Positions 35,601-44,440 of a DNA stretch of 64,000 bases are shown in pieces. The notes below the pieces were generated by a model that searched no databases, was not told where the DNA came from, and saw only the letters and a program-made list of their open reading frames with translations. The stretch covers positions 34,418,029-34,482,028 of the forward strand of contig NW_022145607.1 in NCBI RefSeq assembly GCF_000002235.5, written 5' to 3'. The position numbers were made by a program, and so were the translations under genes. Position 1 is the stretch's first letter. Each line of letters starts with the position of its first letter. The stretch comes from Strongylocentrotus purpuratus. Lineage: Eukaryota > Echinodermata > Echinoidea > Camarodonta > Strongylocentrotidae.

Positions 35601-35812
35601 CCGAGTTGGTCAAGGCATTCACCGAGAAGGCTCTCCCTCACTTCACACCCTCATCCCCAGGAGAACAACCTCACTTCCAGCCGATCATTGACCGCGTCTT
35701 TCCCCTGGAGGAGATCTCGGCGGCCCATCAGTACATGGACGAGAATAAAACACTGGGTAAGGTCACACTCAGTGTAGCGCACACCACCAGCAAGCCTTCA
35801 GATGAGCTATAA
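17573..35812 (+). CDS. TP53I3: TP53I3/PIG3-like NADPH quinone oxidoreductase, six exons (gene level)
   Basis: Zinc-independent medium-chain reductase of the quinone oxidoreductase/zeta-crystallin group. The family reduces quinones with NADPH, and vertebrate PIG3 is a p53-induced stress enzyme. Exons: 17573-17743 (first ATG 17597), 31041-31148, 31597-31755, 32814-33026, 34275-34471, 35594-35812 (TAA stop). All introns are GT-AG and the junction phases agree (0,1,1,1,0), giving 347 aa once one missing C in exon 2 is allowed for; human PIG3 is 332 aa. Landmarks: INRADTLQ near residue 42, LALLPGGG-type loop after residue 88, dinucleotide-binding AGGSGVG at 151-157, [13 protein letters not shown] just after 214, YGLMGG in exon 5. 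Exon 1 starts at a splice acceptor with no in-frame stop before the ATG, so at least one upstream exon exists. Intron 1 is 13.3 kb, filled with two nested DNA transposons. Family assignment is firm; the symbol rests on recalled PIG3 similarity, especially the GGSYWEKN block. Confidence 0.9.
18149..18423 (-). mobile_element. 3' tail of an antisense LINE, part 1 (interrupted)
   Basis: On the minus strand this reads as a LINE 3' UTR ending in (CTA)n (18149-18170 on plus as (TAG)n). It contains GGACCCCACGGAAGACCAGC and GCTGAATGTGGGCTATCC, usual in invertebrate jockey/CR1-type tails. The upstream part of the same LINE resumes at 25327 on the other side of the inserted 6.9-kb element. Confidence 0.65.
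19597..19776. repeat. Long hairpin (~75-bp arms)
   Basis: Arms 19605-19675 and 19700-19776 pair almost completely: ATTAATGACTGCTTTGAGAG with its inverse, AAATAGTTGTTTT, then GGGAAGGTT and CTATTCCCC, separated by a 12-base loop. Likely a foldback-type MITE. It would form a very stable RNA stem if transcribed. Confidence 0.7.
19836..19918 (-). ncRNA. tRNA-like relic with Pol III A and B boxes
   Basis: On the minus strand TAGCCGAGTGG fits the A box and GGGTTCGAATCCC the B box, spaced as in a Leu/Ser-type tRNA with a long variable region. The acceptor halves do not pair and the anticodon stem is poor, so this is a tRNA pseudogene or SINE head rather than a working tRNA. Confidence 0.45.
20838..21048 (+). 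mobile_element. tRNA-derived SINE, copy 1, with A tail
   Basis: Has an A-box-like CAGTGGTAGAGC, a B-box-like GGTTAGAAACC, then the family body ATGCTAGTGCCCTTTGGTAA, GGCATAACTC and GGTCACCTGTTTGCC, ending in an A run at 21031-21048. A second copy with the same order is at 37239-37375. Confidence 0.7.
21332..21357 (+). repeat. (GT)n microsatellite
   Basis: Thirteen uninterrupted GT units. Confidence 0.95.
22900..23057 (-). repeat. Fragment of the CCGGGCC/poly-C element also at 38936-39339
   Basis: CACTGAGTGTTATGTAGGGT, ACGCATATGC, GGGCCGGACTTTTGT and AAAAGTACCCCTTT here match the 39000-39320 block in inverse orientation (AAAGGGGTACTTTT, AAAGTCCGGCCC, GCATATGCGTACCC, AACACTGAGTGG). Confidence 0.6.
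23271..23697. mobile_element. hAT-like MITE with giant poly-C runs
   Basis: Ends CAGTGGCGGATCCA and TGGATCCGCGCCTG. Flanks CTGAAGGA and CTAAAGGG are a plausible decayed 8-bp duplication (6 of 8). The interior has three copies of TTTTCGGCCGGCGCGATTTT-type segments, each followed by poly-A and then poly-C, including 45 consecutive Cs at 23406-23450. Confidence 0.65.
25327..25600 (-). pseudogene. Antisense LINE, part 2: RT C-terminus
   Basis: The minus-strand frame 25596-25357 reads [40 protein letters not shown] and [17 protein letters not shown], the standard C-terminal tail of CR1/jockey-like RT proteins (WNxLPxxI variant). It connects through the Harbinger-like insertion to its 3' UTR at 18423-18149. 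Confidence 0.7.
25656..25963. mobile_element. GC-rich MITE with GCTATGGT/ACCATAGC ends
   Basis: Ends GCTATGGTCACATTAGCC and TTTGTTACCATAGC. The interior is far more GC-rich than its surroundings, with many CGCCGCCC/GGGCGGCG segments forming partial palindromes. Confidence 0.6.
26261..26329 (+). mobile_element. MITE family A, copy 2, left part (split)
   Basis: TTTAAAGCCCCACTGTCCTA through CTATATAGAAAAATTCCC matches 16364-16430. It ends in ATCGGTGCC, duplicated at 30769-30777, where the MITE resumes (…TTATTTCTTATGTTATTTGA, GAGATAGCCACCTGTCAGTG) to about 30890. Confidence 0.75.
27130..27480. repeat. ~115-bp tandem repeat, three units
   Basis: Units with GTGTCACAAATAAGGTATAAA, then CCCCTGAGCTTCTGGGGGCT, CCGCCCCCTGGACCC and a CACGCCAATT segment. 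A related unit occurs at 62840-62930 (CCCTTGAGCTTCCAGGGGCT). Confidence 0.7.
28480..30458 (+). repeat. Higher-order CT-rich satellite, alternating ~260-bp cassettes
   Basis: Two cassette types alternate: one marked by TTATTTATTTGTTGGCAGGG (28861, 29123, 29787 and similar), the other by TTATTTATTTTTTGGCGGGAG (28722, 28997, 29652, 29905). Each carries a poly-G run, CCTTTCGCCC, TTCTTTCTTTCCTTTTATAT and a (CT)n tract. The opposite arm has only about 500 bp of the same sequence, so this arm has expanded. Confidence 0.8.
31041..31148 (+). CDS. TP53I3: PIG3-like gene, exon 2, with apparent 1-bp deletion
   Basis: The acceptor TGTATTTAG ends at 31040; the donor is ATAG|GTGAGA at 31149. Entering in phase 0 the exon reads RRGLYPVP and then loses frame at five Cs (31061-31065). 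With one more C it continues [16 protein letters not shown] and ends in phase 1, matching both the family (GxYxxPPGAS...GLEASG) and exon 3. As printed, the gene is frameshifted. Assembly error in a C homopolymer is the simplest explanation; a real null allele or decaying gene is the alternative. Confidence 0.8.
31597..31755 (+). CDS. TP53I3: PIG3-like gene, exon 3
   Basis: The acceptor ATTATGCCAG ends at 31596 and the donor is GTTG|GTAGGT. Phase 1 on both sides. It encodes [17 protein letters not shown], the [20 protein letters not shown] substrate-side segment, and LLFFV. PIG3-family proteins carry the same [16 protein letters not shown] block. Confidence 0.9.
31994..32148. mobile_element. 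Hairpin MITE family B, copy 2
   Basis: CCAGGGGCCCGTTTCACAAAG and its inverse CTTGTGAAAYGCCACCCTGG-like end, with GCTGATAACCAATCAGAAGC in the middle. Lies in intron 3 of the PIG3-like gene. Confidence 0.7.
32814..33026 (+). CDS. TP53I3: PIG3-like gene, exon 4 (Rossmann nucleotide-binding exon)
   Basis: The acceptor TCATCCTACAG ends at 32813 and the donor is CAAG|GTATGT. Phase 1 on both sides. It encodes [19 protein letters not shown], where AGGSGVG is the NADPH-binding loop between the first Rossmann strand and helix, followed by [21 protein letters not shown] and [11 protein letters not shown], the second and third strands. Confidence 0.92.
33070..33223. mobile_element. Hairpin MITE family B, copy 3
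   Basis: Same layout as 31994-32148 (AATGACAAATAACAAAAATC, GCTGATAACCAATCAGAAGC, GTTTTGTGAAACACCCCCCT). In intron 4, starting only 44 bp after exon 4. Confidence 0.7.
33603..34002. mobile_element. TTAA-type MITE related to 12776-13169
   Basis: Inverted ends TTAAAGGTAAAGACCAGTTT and AACTGGTCTTTATCTTTAA; shares internal CCAAGACTGGGCC and TACACACCAATAC (inverse) with the 12.8-kb copy. In intron 4 of the PIG3-like gene. Confidence 0.65.
34275..34471 (+). CDS. TP53I3: PIG3-like gene, exon 5
   Basis: The acceptor TTCCATCCTAG ends at 34274 and the donor is CAG|GTACGA. Enters phase 1, leaves phase 0. It encodes [36 protein letters not shown] and the [21 protein letters not shown] segment. GGSYWEKN is characteristic of PIG3-type quinone oxidoreductases. 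Confidence 0.92.
34830..34932 (+). mobile_element. Hairpin MITE family B, half copy
   Basis: TATAAGCTACTGAAATTATA, GTGATTGATAACAAGTTTTA and TGAAACAGGGCCC match the right half of 16951-17103. Flanking ~230-bp blocks (34525-34760 and 34977-35240) are themselves direct repeats (AGGTAGACCCAAATTTT, TGTTTACTCTGTTTTTGCCT). Confidence 0.6.
35320..35495 (-). mobile_element. MITE family A, copy 3
   Basis: Reverse orientation: GGAGGGATTAGACCTCCC, GTCACTGACAGGTGG, GAACCAACGGATACCAC, AGCTACAAGTAGTGCAG and TTTTAAA. It ends about 100 bp before the terminal exon of the PIG3-like gene. Confidence 0.7.
35594..35812 (+). CDS. TP53I3: PIG3-like gene, terminal coding exon
   Basis: The acceptor TCTCCATCCAG ends at 35593. 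The exon encodes [17 protein letters not shown], then [20 protein letters not shown] with the EI.AHQYM segment typical of the C-terminal helix of the family, [11 protein letters not shown], and a short unconserved tail DEL before TAA (35810-35812). This matches the human C-terminus with about ten extra residues. Confidence 0.9.
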   Translation, partial: YKAELVKAFTEKALPHFTPSSPGEQPHFQPIIDRVFPLEEISAAHQYMDENKTLGKVTLSVAHTTSKPSDEL

Positions 35813-36025
35813 GCCCCACCGAGGTACCGTTCACATATATGGCGGAAATCACTGCATTTCTTTTGTTGGGGTATGGGGTTAAAAAAAAAATATATAATGT
35901 CATAAGAGTAATATGTTTCGCATTTCTGTATTCCATAATACACAATCAATGAGTATGTGTGTGACGTTTTTTGGGTGCATCTACGTTTTATCTTCCCTTC
36001 TTGTCACTCATGAACATGTAATAAA
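35813..36025 (+). other. Probable 3' UTR of the PIG3-like gene with AATAAA
   Basis: The stretch after the stop holds no open frame. AATAAA occurs at 36020-36025. A second AATAAA at 37853-37858 is followed by a T/GT-rich tract and could mark a longer alternative transcript. Which is used cannot be decided from sequence alone. Confidence 0.4.
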
Positions 36026-36099
36026 AAAAACGCTGAAATTCCCTGTGTTGCGTGTGAACAAGCTATCAAGGTCCGTTCAGATATGAAGCAGTAAAAGGG

Positions 36100-36609
36100 T
36101 TAAAGGGGAAGTCCACCCTGATATAAAGTTGGTTTTAATAAAAAGTAGCAATATGAGAGAAACAGTTTAGTGAAAGTTTGAGCAAAATCTGATTAAAGAT
36201 ATTCAGGTTATGAATTTCTCAATTTGTAATCAATGAAACACAAATTGGCAATGTTGCGGCAGATCATGCGAGCTCCTCTCTCATTCGCTCTTTATTTTCT
36301 TTCTTACGGGTATTGATGAAGTAATGGATATTTTCGCATATAGGGTTTGTATTTGCAATAATTACTTAGGTGTGGATGTATATTTAAAATTTTCTTCATG
36401 GAGAATAGAATTATACATTAGCAAATGGGAGGGAACCTCACAAGATATCTAAGACAGAGTTGCCATTTTGTCTTTGATTGAACACAACCTCAAAAATTTA
36501 AACTTTTTTTATTTTCAATCTTATTTCGCTCAGACTTTCAGACCTGTTCCTCTCATTTTCTGGCATCTATTAAATTCAACTTTATATCAGGCTGGATTTC
36601 CCCTTTAAA
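36100..36609. mobile_element. 510-bp MITE with 30-bp inverted repeats
   Basis: Left TTAAAGGGGAAGTCCACCCT then GATATAAAGTTG; right is the inverse, TTTATATCAGGCTGGATTTC then CCCTTTAAA. Flanked by TTAA/TTTAAA. Lies just downstream of the PIG3-like gene. Confidence 0.8.
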
Positions 36610-37238
36610 CAAAACTGCCACCACAAAACCATTGTGCTCTTTTGCATTCCTGTATGTTGTAACACACAGATCAGTGAATATATATGTGTAATGAGGATGA
36701 TTGTTTTTTGGAGTTTTGATTTTTGATCTACCTCTCGAAATATTGCCTCTTGCCTGTCATTTACGCACCGAGTTTTCATCTTTAAAACAATTAAAAAAAA
36801 TTACTGCATTACGTTTAAACAGGGCCATAGAAGACGGCTAGTGTTATGGTTCACAACGAATATTTAATATTTTGTTAACAAAGTTCTACCGGTATGTGTA
36901 ATATCAAAAACAACATATCATGTACTGTATAGTTAGTGAAAATCTATTTTCATTACAGTTTTGTGCCTTAGTACTGTGTTCTTATAAGAATATTATTGTG
37001 CATAAATATATTTCCTGCTATTCAGAATCATACCTAACACAACACAGGATCATAACTTTTTATAATTTTTTGAGATTTTTGGTGTATTCAATAAACGGAA
37101 CACAAGACTTTAAGAATTTAAGATAGGGGTTACCTATGGGGAGTCTGTAGACTGACTGTCCTTGATTATTTCATACATGAAATTTCATATAGCGGTATTG
37201 CATCTTGTTAACCAATTTTAAATTTCCTCCAATCCATA

Positions 37239-37375
37239 AAGGAGGTGTGGTTGTTCAGTGGTAGAGCGATGGTCTCTAAACCAGGGGGTCCTGGGTTCAA
37301 AACCAAGTTGATGCACTAGTGCCCTTTGGTACGGCATTGATCCTCATTACCAAGTTCCTCTGAGAGGTAAACCCA
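37239..37375 (+). mobile_element. tRNA-derived SINE, copy 2
   Basis: TTCAGTGGTAGAGCGATGGT (A-box region), GGGTTCAAAACC (B box), CACTAGTGCCCTTTGGTACG and GGCATTGATCCTCATTACC. Better preserved promoter boxes than the copy at 20838. Confidence 0.7.
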
Positions 37376-37399
37376 ACCAACCATCTCAATCTATATAGA

Positions 37400-38930
37400 A
37401 GAGGCAGCAGAATTTCAGAAGAAACAATGTGACACACGACATGAAATTTGACCCCATGGCCAGTCTTTAATACTTCATACCGGTATTAAAGTTAATTTGT
37501 TGCCAAACTCTATGAATAGATTCATCATATTTGCTCTCTTATGTCAAGGTGACATAATTTCTTGCAATATTTGATATCAAAACATCTTAACATTTTGCTG
37601 TTTTACATTGCGACATCACAATTGTCAATATCTTACGCCAATTACGATTACATTATATGACAATAAACATCGATGAGTAACACAATGTTTGAAGCATGGT
37701 TAACTTGTTTCGAAACAAAAATGTAGAAGAAATGTTGGTTCACCACATCATAAGTGTAATTGTCTGTCATCAGACTTTAGATCGTGTTGTATACAATATT
37801 ATGGCTTGTGTATTCTTATGTACGTGATCTGTAAGTAAAGAAATACAATATCAATAAAATTCACAAATTTTCTTAACTTTTCTTCATTGTGTTCTGTTTA
37901 TAAATGCCAATTTCAGAATGATTTGTTTTATCATTTGCAATTTTTCCAGAAATAAATAATCTGCTTATGATTTTGTTGTCGACTTCCTTCACTCTAAAAT
38001 AAGTGGGGAAGATCTTTGTTGGGTTAAAAAAGGGAACATGCGTTTCTGTTATGAAAGATTTTCTTTATATTGGCTTTAATTGTACCCAACAAACATACAT
38101 GTCTCCCTTAATTCTACCCAACGTGTCTAAAATGTTTATCCAACTCTGTTTACTGAAATACAGCAGTCACAGCGGTAGAGTTGGCGATTTTAGAAATTGA
38201 TAAGCGACTTTATATTAGCGTCTTCTTTCCCTACATTAAGAAAGTATGGTTGAAAGGTTAACCGTCTAAAACCCACGTGAATGATAAATTAGTTCAGTAA
38301 TTCTGATGCAATAGACGGTTCTAATCTCCCAAATTCTAAAGTTGTACCTGATGATTTTTTACTTCTTGCAAATCAAATGGGTTTGTGATGGTGGATAAAT
38401 GATGCAATTGTGTATATAGAGACTCCAGGAGAAGAAGAATTCCTTGTTCAGATGTGATGCAGGAAAACCAAGGTGTGTTGTATTGGTAATGATGACGTAA
38501 TAAGTATTCCACCCCCCCCCCCAGATCTGCCAATGCCATCATGTGCACCTTGCAACCAGCACTGGTAGCAGTATACTAGTAGAAGTAGAAGTGGTGGTTC
38601 TAATAGTAGATGTCATCAATTAAAGTTTAAAAAGTACATGTATCATAACCAGTTGCCTACCTTATAAAATAAAATGGTAGTGCTTCTGATTTATGTGTAA
38701 ATCAAATCAGGGAGTACCTTAATGAAGGAAGATGCATCCCCAAATATGTATCAGTTTCAGAAATATTTGTATATAAAATATATATTATAAAATATATATT
38801 CAAAACTAAATTCAGACCACCCTCGCACACAACCTTGTCCATGCATATCCACATCGAGCTGGTAAAATAATGTCACATCACAAACAACCCACGCTTTGCA
38901 CCTACACACACCCTTATATGAAATATCCCA
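37400..38930. other. No gene recognised
   Basis: AT-rich; AATAAA at 37853-37858 may end a long form of the PIG3-like transcript. Confidence 0.35.
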
Positions 38931-38935
38931 TCAGG

Positions 38936-39339
38936 CCTACAGGCCCGGCCCCCCCCCCCCCCCCCCACTCCAAAAACGACGGACCCCATGCGTGTTACCA
39001 AAATGTTCGGTAAAGGGGTACTTTTCGTGCGACAAAGTCCGGCCCGAGATTTGTAAAAAAAAGGGGTGTATTAACTTTTCACCCGGAAATTTCTTTAAAA
39101 AGGGGGTGTTTTTTCTTTTTTTCTCTCATCTCTTTGGACTTCTGAGAAATTATTCCGAATTTAGGGGGGTACATTGAGCATTTTTCATGATTTAGGGGGG
39201 GGTCTCCAAGGCAGGAAAAGCCCGCGAAAGGGGGGGTTCGGAAATGTTGGCAATATTCAGGGGGTGCTTTCAAAAAGAGGGAACAAGCATATGCGTACCC
39301 TAAATAACACTGAGTGGGGGGGGGGGCCGGGCCTACAGG
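38936..39339. mobile_element. ~400-bp inverted-repeat element with poly-C tips
   Basis: CCTACAGGCCCGGCCCCCCC at the left and its inverse GGGGGGGCCGGGCCTACAGG at the right. The interior AAAGTCCGGCCC...GGGGTACATT stretch is shared with 22900-23057. Confidence 0.65.
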
Positions 39340-40200
39340 TTGGAGTTTGCAGATGGCAAACCAGTTCAAATAACCTTTACAAACACTCTAACACAACCCC
39401 ACGCGTGGTTTACTCGTAACTACATGTTAAGTGCTTGTAATAACTTGTAAGAATGATACTTGGGTATAGTGAGTAATTAAATTAACTAATCCGTAACTCC
39501 AAAAGGAACTACAAAATGGAAAGAAAAAATGGGAATGCCAACATAGACAAGAAAGGGACGAGACAATGCTTTACACGACAAAGATAGAAAAACATGGTCA
39601 TAATACAAAGAGTAGACAATGACAAAAAGAAGTGAGAGATCGGGGGTACAGAAAATAATACAAAATGATGAGCTGCATGTGGGGTTGAGAAGAAGATAAT
39701 TGGAAAGAGAAATGTGCATTAGAAAGGAGAAGGCACAATATAATAATATATCAAATTACATATTGAGTCAGCGAGTGGAGAGTGATCTTGTGTTCAACAA
39801 AAACAACAACGACATATAGTTCAATGAGGTTTATATGATTGTAATAAAAACAATTTCATTTTTTTTTCCTTAAAAGTATTAATTGATGGAGCATCTTTTA
39901 TTTCATTTTCATTACTTGTTATTACTTGTTATTAGAACCATGACAACATCAACATTATAGACATGTTAGAAACGTTAACAATATCAAATGCAATCAAGGC
40001 AATACCGGTAGTCACAATTACGAAACAAACACTTTGAATATAAATAATACAAACCTTATTAAATACAAGAAATAAAAAAAGTATATAAATTGTTTACTAG
40101 GAGCAGTTCTTTTTAGATAATAAAACCATTAAGGATCATATCAACTGTACAAACTTTTCCAAGGAAAAGATTATATAATATATATACAAATCATAATGAC
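39340..40200. other. No gene recognised
   Basis: AT-rich spacer between a TE and the 40.2-kb hairpin; no repeats or frames of note. Confidence 0.35.
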
Positions 40201-40247
40201 ATCCAATGTTACTGAAAACTGTACACAGTAGGAAAACACTGCACATA

Positions 40248-40512
40248 CACTATGAACATGACGGACAAAGAAAGCAGACAAAATATACAGTTCCTCATTC
40301 TACCATCAACAATTGTGGCAGACAAAGGTACATTCCTTCACTGCTATATGTAAAAATGTGTAGAACAGGTGTCACATGCATATTCACCTGTTCTACTTAT
40401 TTTTACATAATAGCAGTGAAGGGATGTTCCTTTGTCTACCACAACAATTGTTGAGGGTAGAATGAGGAACTGTATATTTTGTCCGCTTTCTTTGTCCGTC
40501 ATGTTCATAGTG
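40248..40512. repeat. Long hairpin with ~125-bp arms
   Basis: Arms 40248-40370 and 40386-40512 are inverse copies with a few mismatches (CACTATGAACATGACGGACA, AAATATACAGTTCCTCATTC, TTCACTGCTAT, GTAGAACAGGTG) around a 15-base loop. The open frames on each arm are mirror images and not genes. Confidence 0.8.
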
Positions 40513-40779
40513 ATACATGTGGCACATATGGGATATTACATGTGTGTCATCAATACCTATTTCAAAGACTGAAACTACTTTGTCAAATTTTGAATTTATA
40601 ATAGCATTTTCATGAGCAGTCATCTAAAAGTTTCATTGCTCCGATGATATTTTTCCGCCTAAATGAAATGAACGATAAACTCACAAATTTAAGTTTGCCT
40701 ATACCACACAAGTTATAATTGGTGCAATACGTCAAAAACAGTTTTCATACAAATTTACAATTACAAAATTATCCGGTGC

Positions 40780-43700
40780 ACTTATTCTTTTATGTACATG
40801 ATTGTTGTGGCAATACAACTGGAGAAGTGTTCATACAAAAAGTATAGACGAGCACATATTTACTGCAGTTATTACGTAATGTACACGATAATTGCAAAAA
40901 TAGATCAGGGGAAAAAGAAGGTTTCATACGAGCTTGCAATAAAGAAAATATCCTCTGAAATTATTAAGCTATCTAATATACATGATTGTTGTAGCCATAC
41001 AAATGGAACCGTTTTCAAACAGCCTTAAAATAATGCACACATTCATTTCAGTTACTACCTAATGTACATAAAAAGTTCTCACAAAACCTTGAAATAAAGA
41101 AAATATCTTCTGTAATTATTGTCTTATATATATATATATGACCATTGTAGCAATGCAAATAAAACACTACCGGTAGTCATATATCCTCATGGATTTCAAC
41201 AAAAATTAGGCTTGTAATTATTGTATTATTAACATGGTTATTCTAGCAATATAAATCGAACAGTTTTCAAACCACCTTATGATGATCATATATCTATTAT
41301 ATGTACATTACTCTATGTGCCAACTCATTGTATCAATAGAACTGAAATAGTATTCATACAACAAAATATATTCTGTAATTGTTATCATAATGTATATGAT
41401 TATTGTAGCAATAGAACTGAAAGAGAATTCATACAACTAAGAACTTTTTGTTTGTTAATTAGCTTTCAAACAACATTGAAATAAAGAAAATATTCTCTGA
41501 ATTTATTGAGCTACGTACCTCACATACATGATTGTTGTACCCATACAACAAGAACCGTTTTCATACAACCTTATAACAACGCATATATTCATTTCAGTTA
41601 ATATCTAGTGTACATGATCATTGTAGCAAAAGAAATGAGCAGTCCTCGTGCAACCTTGCACTGAAGAAAATATCTTTTGTAATTATTGTTCTATGTACAT
41701 GAGTATGACCATTATAGCAATACAGATGAAAGACTAGTCATACAGCCTCATAGTAAATACAATTTGGAATGTAATTATTATTATCAGGTGGGCTGTATCT
41801 AATACAGACCACCTTATATTTTTGTTAAAATTGCTTTTATTATTATTTTTATTTATTTATTTATTTTTCTTATTTCGACCCACTTTTTTGTTAGCAAGAT
41901 AACTTAAAAATGGTTGAATGAAATACCTTGAAATTTGGCACATATATGTATAGGCATATGGAGAAAACACAGTAAGGTTTTCAACCTTGACCTTGACTGA
42001 TGACGTCATCTAGGCGCCATTTTGTGAAATTTTCTGAAAATAAACTCATGATCATATCTTCATAACCAAAAGGTATTTCTCATTCATATTTATTATGATC
42101 AAGGTCAATATCAGTCCAGTCAATTTCAGGTCAAAAAACGCGCGCGTGCGCGTACGTCCGCGCGTCAATGCGCGCGCAAAATTTTTAAATGCTCAAAATC
42201 GTCTCAAATTTATTTTGCCTATGTTTCAGGTCATTTTAAGCATTTTATAAAAAATCGCGCGTACGAGCATGCGCGCGCGTTTTCGCGCGTAACACCATTA
42301 AAAAACATAGAATCGCCATTTTTTTTTCTTTCATGATATTTCTCATATTTTTTCAAGGAATTTGATTCCATGTTTATCTCTTTATGACCATTATTAACAA
42401 GATGAGCGTAAATTCAAGATAAATGTCAGTGCGCGCGAGGTCTTTTAATACATAGCATATATGGGTAAAAACATGCCTATACAAAATCCGTTATAGCTCT
42501 TTGGAATGCACCGGGATCCTCAATTTTTTTTCATATTAAGATAGAGTATGAGTCGGAAATATGATTCCATGTCTCATTTGGCCATTAAGTGTATCGTGAC
42601 ATCATCACAATGGCCTTGGAACTCAAAATACGAATTTGCATATTATGACGTCAGCATATTTATGTAAAATTGATTGTATCTCTGTAAATATTGATCAATT
42701 TTCTTCAAAATTTCGATATGTTGTAGCTAAGACAATTCTCTACAAGCGCAGTAATAACCATTTTTCATTTTGATGACGTCATCATAGTGAACATTTTGAT
42801 TAAAGGCCTCATGTCAAAAACTTCATAATTTGCGTGTTATGCCTATAGAAGGTGAATTTAGTTCACGTTATGAATCTACATGATATTGTCTTTTAAGAAT
42901 TTGTAAGCAGTATGTCGCTTATTTTTGCTCTATTTTGTCTCAAATGTTAGTTGACCAGCCCACCTATACTTGTTCCAAACAAGTATTATATGTCTAGTTA
43001 TTAAATATTTTTCTTATTTCTAACCACTTTTTTGTTAGCAAGATAACTTGAAAATGGCTCGATGAAATGCCTTGAAATTTGGCACACATATGTATAGGCA
43101 TATGTACAAAGCACAGAATTTTTTTCAACCTTGACCTTGACTGATGACGTCATCTAGGTGCCATTTTGTAAAATTTTACGAAAATCAATTCATGATCATA
43201 TCTTCATAACCAAAAAGTATTTCTCATTTATATTTATCATGATCAAGGTCAATATCTTTCCGGTCAATTGCAGGTCAAATAACGCGCGCGTGCGCGTACG
43301 TCCGCACGTCAATGCGCGCGTAAAATTTTAAAATGCTCAAAATCGTCTCAAAATCATTTTGTATACGTTTTAGGCCATTCTAAGCATTTTATAAAAAATC
43401 GCACACACGCACATGCGTGCGCGTTTTCGCGCGTAAAACTATTGCACAACATAGAATCGCCATTTTTTTCTTTCATAATATTCCACATATTTTTACAAAC
43501 AAATTGATAGCGTGTTTATCTCTTTATGACTATTAATGACGGAATGATCGACCGTTAAACATAAATTTTCGTGCGTGCGAGCTATTGTAATACATAGCAT
43601 ATTGACCCCAATTCTTTTTTCATATTTTGATTGAGTATGAATCGGAGATATGATTTCATGTCTCATTTGACCCTCAATAAACTCATGACGTCATCATAAT

Positions 43701-44440
43701 GGCCTCCGAACTCAAAATTTCAATTTGCATATTATGACGTCAGCATATTTATGGAAAATTGATTGTATCTCTGTAAATAGTGATTGATTTTCTTCCAAAT
43801 TTTGAAATTTTCTAGCTGAGACAATTTTCTACAAATGAAGTCTTCACAATTGTTAATTTTGACAAAAGCATCATGGCGTATTTTTGTGATTAAAGGAGGC
43901 ATGTCAATTTTCACATTTTGCGTGTATTCTCTATGGGACATGACTTTTTCTCAAAACTTGATTCTACATTCCCGTCTTTCGCGAGCAATCTCTACGTCGT
44001 TTTAGCTTCATTTACGCTGAACTTCGAGTATGTTGTAGCTGAGACAAAAAGCTTTCTCAAATGTACCCTTCATTTTGTCTCAATTTTTTGTTGGATCAGC
44101 CCACCTATACTTGTTCCAAACAAGTATTACAAATCTAGTTATTATTATTATTATTAACATGATTATTCTAGCAATACAAATTGAACAATTTTTAAACCAC
44201 TATATGATGAACCATATATGTCTTGCATTTATTACTTTATGTGCACTATCATTGTAGCAATAGAACTTAAACAGCATTCATGCAATAAATAGAATGTCTT
44301 CTGTTAAAATTATCTTATGTACATGATTATTCAAGCAACAGAACTGAAACAATTTTCATACAACCTTGTAATAAAGAAAAATATATTCTGTACCGGAAAT
44401 TATTATCACATACATGTATAGTGTGAGTCAAAAAGAAGTT
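40780..44440 (+). repeat. Degenerate minisatellite (~85-115-bp units), interrupted
   Basis: Units repeat TGTACATGATTRTTGTAGCA, ATACAAMTGAAA, TTTTCATACAACCTT, AAATAAAGAAAATAT and TCTGTAATTATT. About nine units lie at 40780-41780 and three more at 44155-44440. The 41787-44108 block sits between them and was inserted into the array. Confidence 0.7.
41787..44108. repeat. ~1.1-kb sequence in tandem duplicate
   Basis: Copy 1 about 41850-42995, copy 2 about 42998-44140. Both contain TTTTTGTTAGCAAGATAACT, TGACTGATGACGTCATCTAG, the GCGCGCGTGCGCGTACGTCC block, TTTGCATATTATGACGTCAG and CAGCCCACCTATACTTGTTC. AGGTGGGCTG at 41787 is the inverse of the CAGCCCACCT end, so the block looks like a DNA element whose body was duplicated in tandem. 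Confidence 0.75.

Noticed and set aside
40206..40623. Two protein-like frames with YEHDGQRK motifs
   Set aside because: They are the two arms of one palindrome translated on opposite strands.
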